Positions 12,718 to 14,303 of a stretch of DNA of 14,303 bases are shown piece by piece. The DNA is taken from assembly GCA_964423745.1 (NCBI GenBank), contig CAYRGG010000085.1, positions 1 to 14,303 on the forward strand, in the 5' to 3' direction. The DNA is from CAYRGG01 sp964423745 (lineage in GTDB: Bacteria > Pseudomonadota > Gammaproteobacteria > Competibacterales > Competibacteraceae). The position numbers and the translations under genes are program-made. Within the stretch, counting starts at the first letter, position 1, and the number at the start of each line of letters is the position of its first letter. The notes under the pieces are model-generated. The model did not search any database. It was not told the DNA's origin and saw only the letters and a list, made by a program, of their open reading frames with translations.

Positions 12718-13035
12718 TTATTGCGCTGAATTAATACCAGTAATTTGCAATTCTGTGAAGTATTGACGATGGCCCATTTGCCGACGATAGTGTTTGCGGC
12801 GGCGAAATTTAACGATCTCTACTTTACCAGCTCGGGCCTGATTCTTTACGGTGGCGCTCACGCTGCCGCCTTGTACATAAGGGGCGCCTACTGTGATATT
12901 ATCACCATCGGCAATCATAAGAACCCGATCGAGGGTCACCGATGCCCCCGGCTCAGCATCAATTTTTTCTACCTTAAGGGACTGGCCCTCCTCGACGCGA
13001 TACTGCTTTCCGCCGGTCTTGATCAGCGCGTACAT
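12718..13035 (-). CDS. rplU: 50S ribosomal protein L21
   Basis: A 105-residue 23S rRNA-binding protein. It starts MYALIKTGGKQYRVEEGQ and has the family's C-terminal basic block KFRRRKHYRRQMGHRQ (about 78-93) and the ending F-T-E-L-Q-I-T-G-I. An in-frame start 12 codons upstream exists, but the ATG at 13035 is preferred: it gives the canonical N terminus and has GGGAG eight bases upstream. It is first gene of the rplU-rpmA operon, with its promoter at 13081-13109. Confidence 0.98.
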   Translation of the reverse strand: MYALIKTGGKQYRVEEGQSLKVEKIDAEPGASVTLDRVLMIADGDNITVGAPYVQGGSVSATVKNQARAGKVEIVKFRRRKHYRRQMGHRQYFTELQITGINSAQ

Positions 13036-13080
13036 TCTGGAACTCCCATCTTGTTTACTTGCCCAACTCAAAGCCTGCTA

Positions 13081-13109
13081 ATGTTAACGACTCTCTCTAA
13101 AGAGGTCAA
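13081..13109 (-). promoter_or_regulatory. Candidate rplU-rpmA promoter
   Basis: TTGACC (13109-13104, 5 of 6) and TAACAT (13086-13081, 4 of 6) are separated by exactly 17 bases on the minus strand, giving a leader of about 40 bases before the rplU ATG. Confidence 0.6.
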
Positions 13110-13146
13110 ATGGATTGTATTTGCAGCATGACTGTGCTAATCCTGA

Positions 13147-13176
13147 TTGGCAATACACCCTATTTGTGCGTTTAAT
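13147..13176 (+). promoter_or_regulatory. Candidate ispB promoter
   Basis: TTGGCA (13147-13152, 5 of 6) and TTTAAT (13171-13176, 5 of 6) are 18 bases apart on the plus strand. The site is divergent from the rplU promoter, with about 40 bases between the two -35 boxes. Confidence 0.55.
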
Positions 13177-13238
13177 TTCTATTTTTAGTCTATTCATCAT
13201 CTGGCCTTGGCATGCCTGAAACCTGTAGAAAAAAACCC

Positions 13239-14207
13239 ATGGACATCCGCGCTGTGCGGTCACTGGTCAAGGAAGATACCTACGCTTTGGATCAAGTGAT
13301 TTGTCAGCAGCTTGAGTCCGATGTGGCCCTTATCAAACAGCTTGGCGCTTACATTATCAATAGTGGCGGTAAGCGTTTGCGGCCTCTTATTTTGCTGTTG
13401 GCGGCGCGGGCTTGTGATTATCGTGGCAACCAACACATCGATGCAGCGGCTATCATCGAATTTATTCATACCGCCACCTTGCTCCACGATGACGTGGTGG
13501 ATGAATCAGATTTGCGCCGGGGTCACGAGACAGCCAACGCCATCTGGGGTAATCAAGCCAGTGTGTTGGTGGGCGATTTTTTGTATTCCCGCTCCTTTCA
13601 AATGATGGTGGAAATTCGCAGTATGCGGGTTATGGCGATTTTGGCAGACACTACCAACCAGATTGCCGAAGGGGAGGTCATGCAGTTACTCAACTGCCAC
13701 GATGCGGATACCACTGAAGAACGCTACACGGAGGTTATTCATCGTAAGACGGCTAAATTATTTGAGGCTGCCGCCCGCTTAGGTGCCGTGCTTGCCGAGC
13801 GAACCGATGGGGAAGAAGCGGGGCTTGCACGCTACGGTAAACACCTGGGCACCGCATTTCAATTGGTGGATGATGTGTTGGATTACAGCGCTTCCGATGC
13901 GGAACTCGGTAAACACATCGGTGATGACTTGGCGGAAGGCAAACCTACATTGCCCCTTATTTACGCCATGCGCCATGGTGCCTCTGAGGAAGCCGCTATT
14001 ATTCGCCGCGCCATCGAGCAAGGGGGGCGCGAAGATATCAACCTCGTCATAAAAATCATTGAATCCACAGGGGCAATTGCCTATACTTCTCGGCTGGCTA
14101 AACAGCAGGCGGATCTTGCTATAGAAGCCATAGGGGTGCTTCCCGAATCCCCCTATAAAGAAGCCTTAATCAGTCTTGCCGAATTCTCAGTCAGCCGTAC
14201 TTATTGA
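13239..14207 (+). CDS. ispB: Octaprenyl (polyprenyl) diphosphate synthase
   Basis: A 322-residue trans-prenyltransferase that extends farnesyl diphosphate with IPP to make the ubiquinone/menaquinone side chain. The two aspartate-rich motifs are present: DDVVD at residues 84-88 within LLHDDVVDESDLRRG, and DDVLD at 211-215 within FQLVDDVLDY. GGKRLRP (43-49) binds IPP. The length and similarity along the chain match E. coli IspB (323), so octaprenyl is the likely product, though chain length cannot be read with certainty. I take the ATG at 13239 because it gives family length. An in-frame ATG at 13212 would add nine residues, and neither start has a good Shine-Dalgarno site. It is divergent from rplU and ends 19 bases before tRNA-Pro. 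Confidence 0.95.
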   Translation: MDIRAVRSLVKEDTYALDQVICQQLESDVALIKQLGAYIINSGGKRLRPLILLLAARACDYRGNQHIDAAAIIEFIHTATLLHDDVVDESDLRRGHETANAIWGNQASVLVGDFLYSRSFQMMVEIRSMRVMAILADTTNQIAEGEVMQLLNCHDADTTEERYTEVIHRKTAKLFEAAARLGAVLAERTDGEEAGLARYGKHLGTAFQLVDDVLDYSASDAELGKHIGDDLAEGKPTLPLIYAMRHGASEEAAIIRRAIEQGGREDINLVIKIIESTGAIAYTSRLAKQQADLAIEAIGVLPESPYKEALISLAEFSVSRTY

Positions 14208-14226
14208 AAAATAACAGTCAGCGCAA

Positions 14227-14303
14227 CGGGGTGTAGCTCAGCCTGGTAGAGCACTGCCTTCGGGAGGCAGGGGCCGGAGGTTCGAATCCTCTCACCCCGA
14301 CCA
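14227..14303 (+). tRNA. tRNA-Pro (anticodon CGG)
   Basis: A 77-base cloverleaf with encoded CCA. Acceptor arms CGGGGTG/CACCCCG pair fully with A as discriminator. The anticodon stem CTGCC/GGCAG holds the loop TTCGGGA, giving anticodon CGG, which reads CCG. The first acceptor base is C, as is usual for bacterial tRNA-Pro. The gene ends exactly at the last base of the window. It is only 19 bases from the ispB stop with no clear promoter of its own between, so it may be cotranscribed or use a promoter within the 3' end of ispB. Confidence 0.96.

Noticed and set aside
1..14303. CRISPR arrays, transposases, integrases or phage genes
   Set aside because: I looked for regularly spaced repeats and characteristic protein motifs and found none; the only direct repeat pair is two copies 862 bases apart.

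Overview
This window looks like a gammaproteobacterial chromosome. The right-hand 11.5 kb carries a conserved housekeeping neighbourhood of that class (ispB | rplU-rpmA, obgE, proB | rpsT | murJ, ribF, ileS, lspA, ispH). Proteins align in length and motif order with their E. coli counterparts, and rpsT uses the UUG start also seen in E. coli. I cannot name a genus. The mix of BrnTA, VapBC, Uma2 and DUF29 material is common in large-genome environmental gammaproteobacteria, but that is only a hint.

Layout. Positions 1-1713 are an accessory patch next to the 3' end of a tRNA-Arg gene (anticodon UCG). It holds an unidentified ORF running off the left edge, a C-terminal DUF29 relic, an intact BrnT/BrnA toxin-antitoxin pair, an N-terminal Uma2 nuclease relic, a REP-like palindrome, and an intact AT-rich VapBC pair that stops 5 bases before the tRNA. 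Positions 1796-2770 hold an orphan excisionase-type HTH antitoxin gene. The PIN toxin that should follow it survives only as its last ~49 codons. This module is flanked by two 25-base direct repeats (23/25 identical).

From 2788 to 9690 the minus strand carries murJ-ribF-ileS-lspA-ispH: lipid II flipping, FMN/FAD synthesis, Ile-tRNA charging, lipoprotein signal peptide cleavage and the last step of isoprenoid precursor synthesis. fkpB, which sits between lspA and ispH in E. coli, is absent. rpsT runs divergently from murJ and meets proB head-on at a 17-bp hairpin. proB, obgE, rpmA and rplU follow on the minus strand, with a strong terminator between rpmA and obgE. ispB is divergent from rplU, and a tRNA-Pro (CGG) gene ends exactly at the window edge. 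IspH and IspB are linked by pathway: IspH makes the C5 units that IspB polymerises into the quinone side chain.

I see no convincing undescribed system. The most informative part is the left 2.8 kb: a decaying set of toxin-antitoxin and nuclease modules around tRNA-Arg, including a toxin-deleted antitoxin cassette between direct repeats. There is no CRISPR array, recognisable transposase or integrase in the window.
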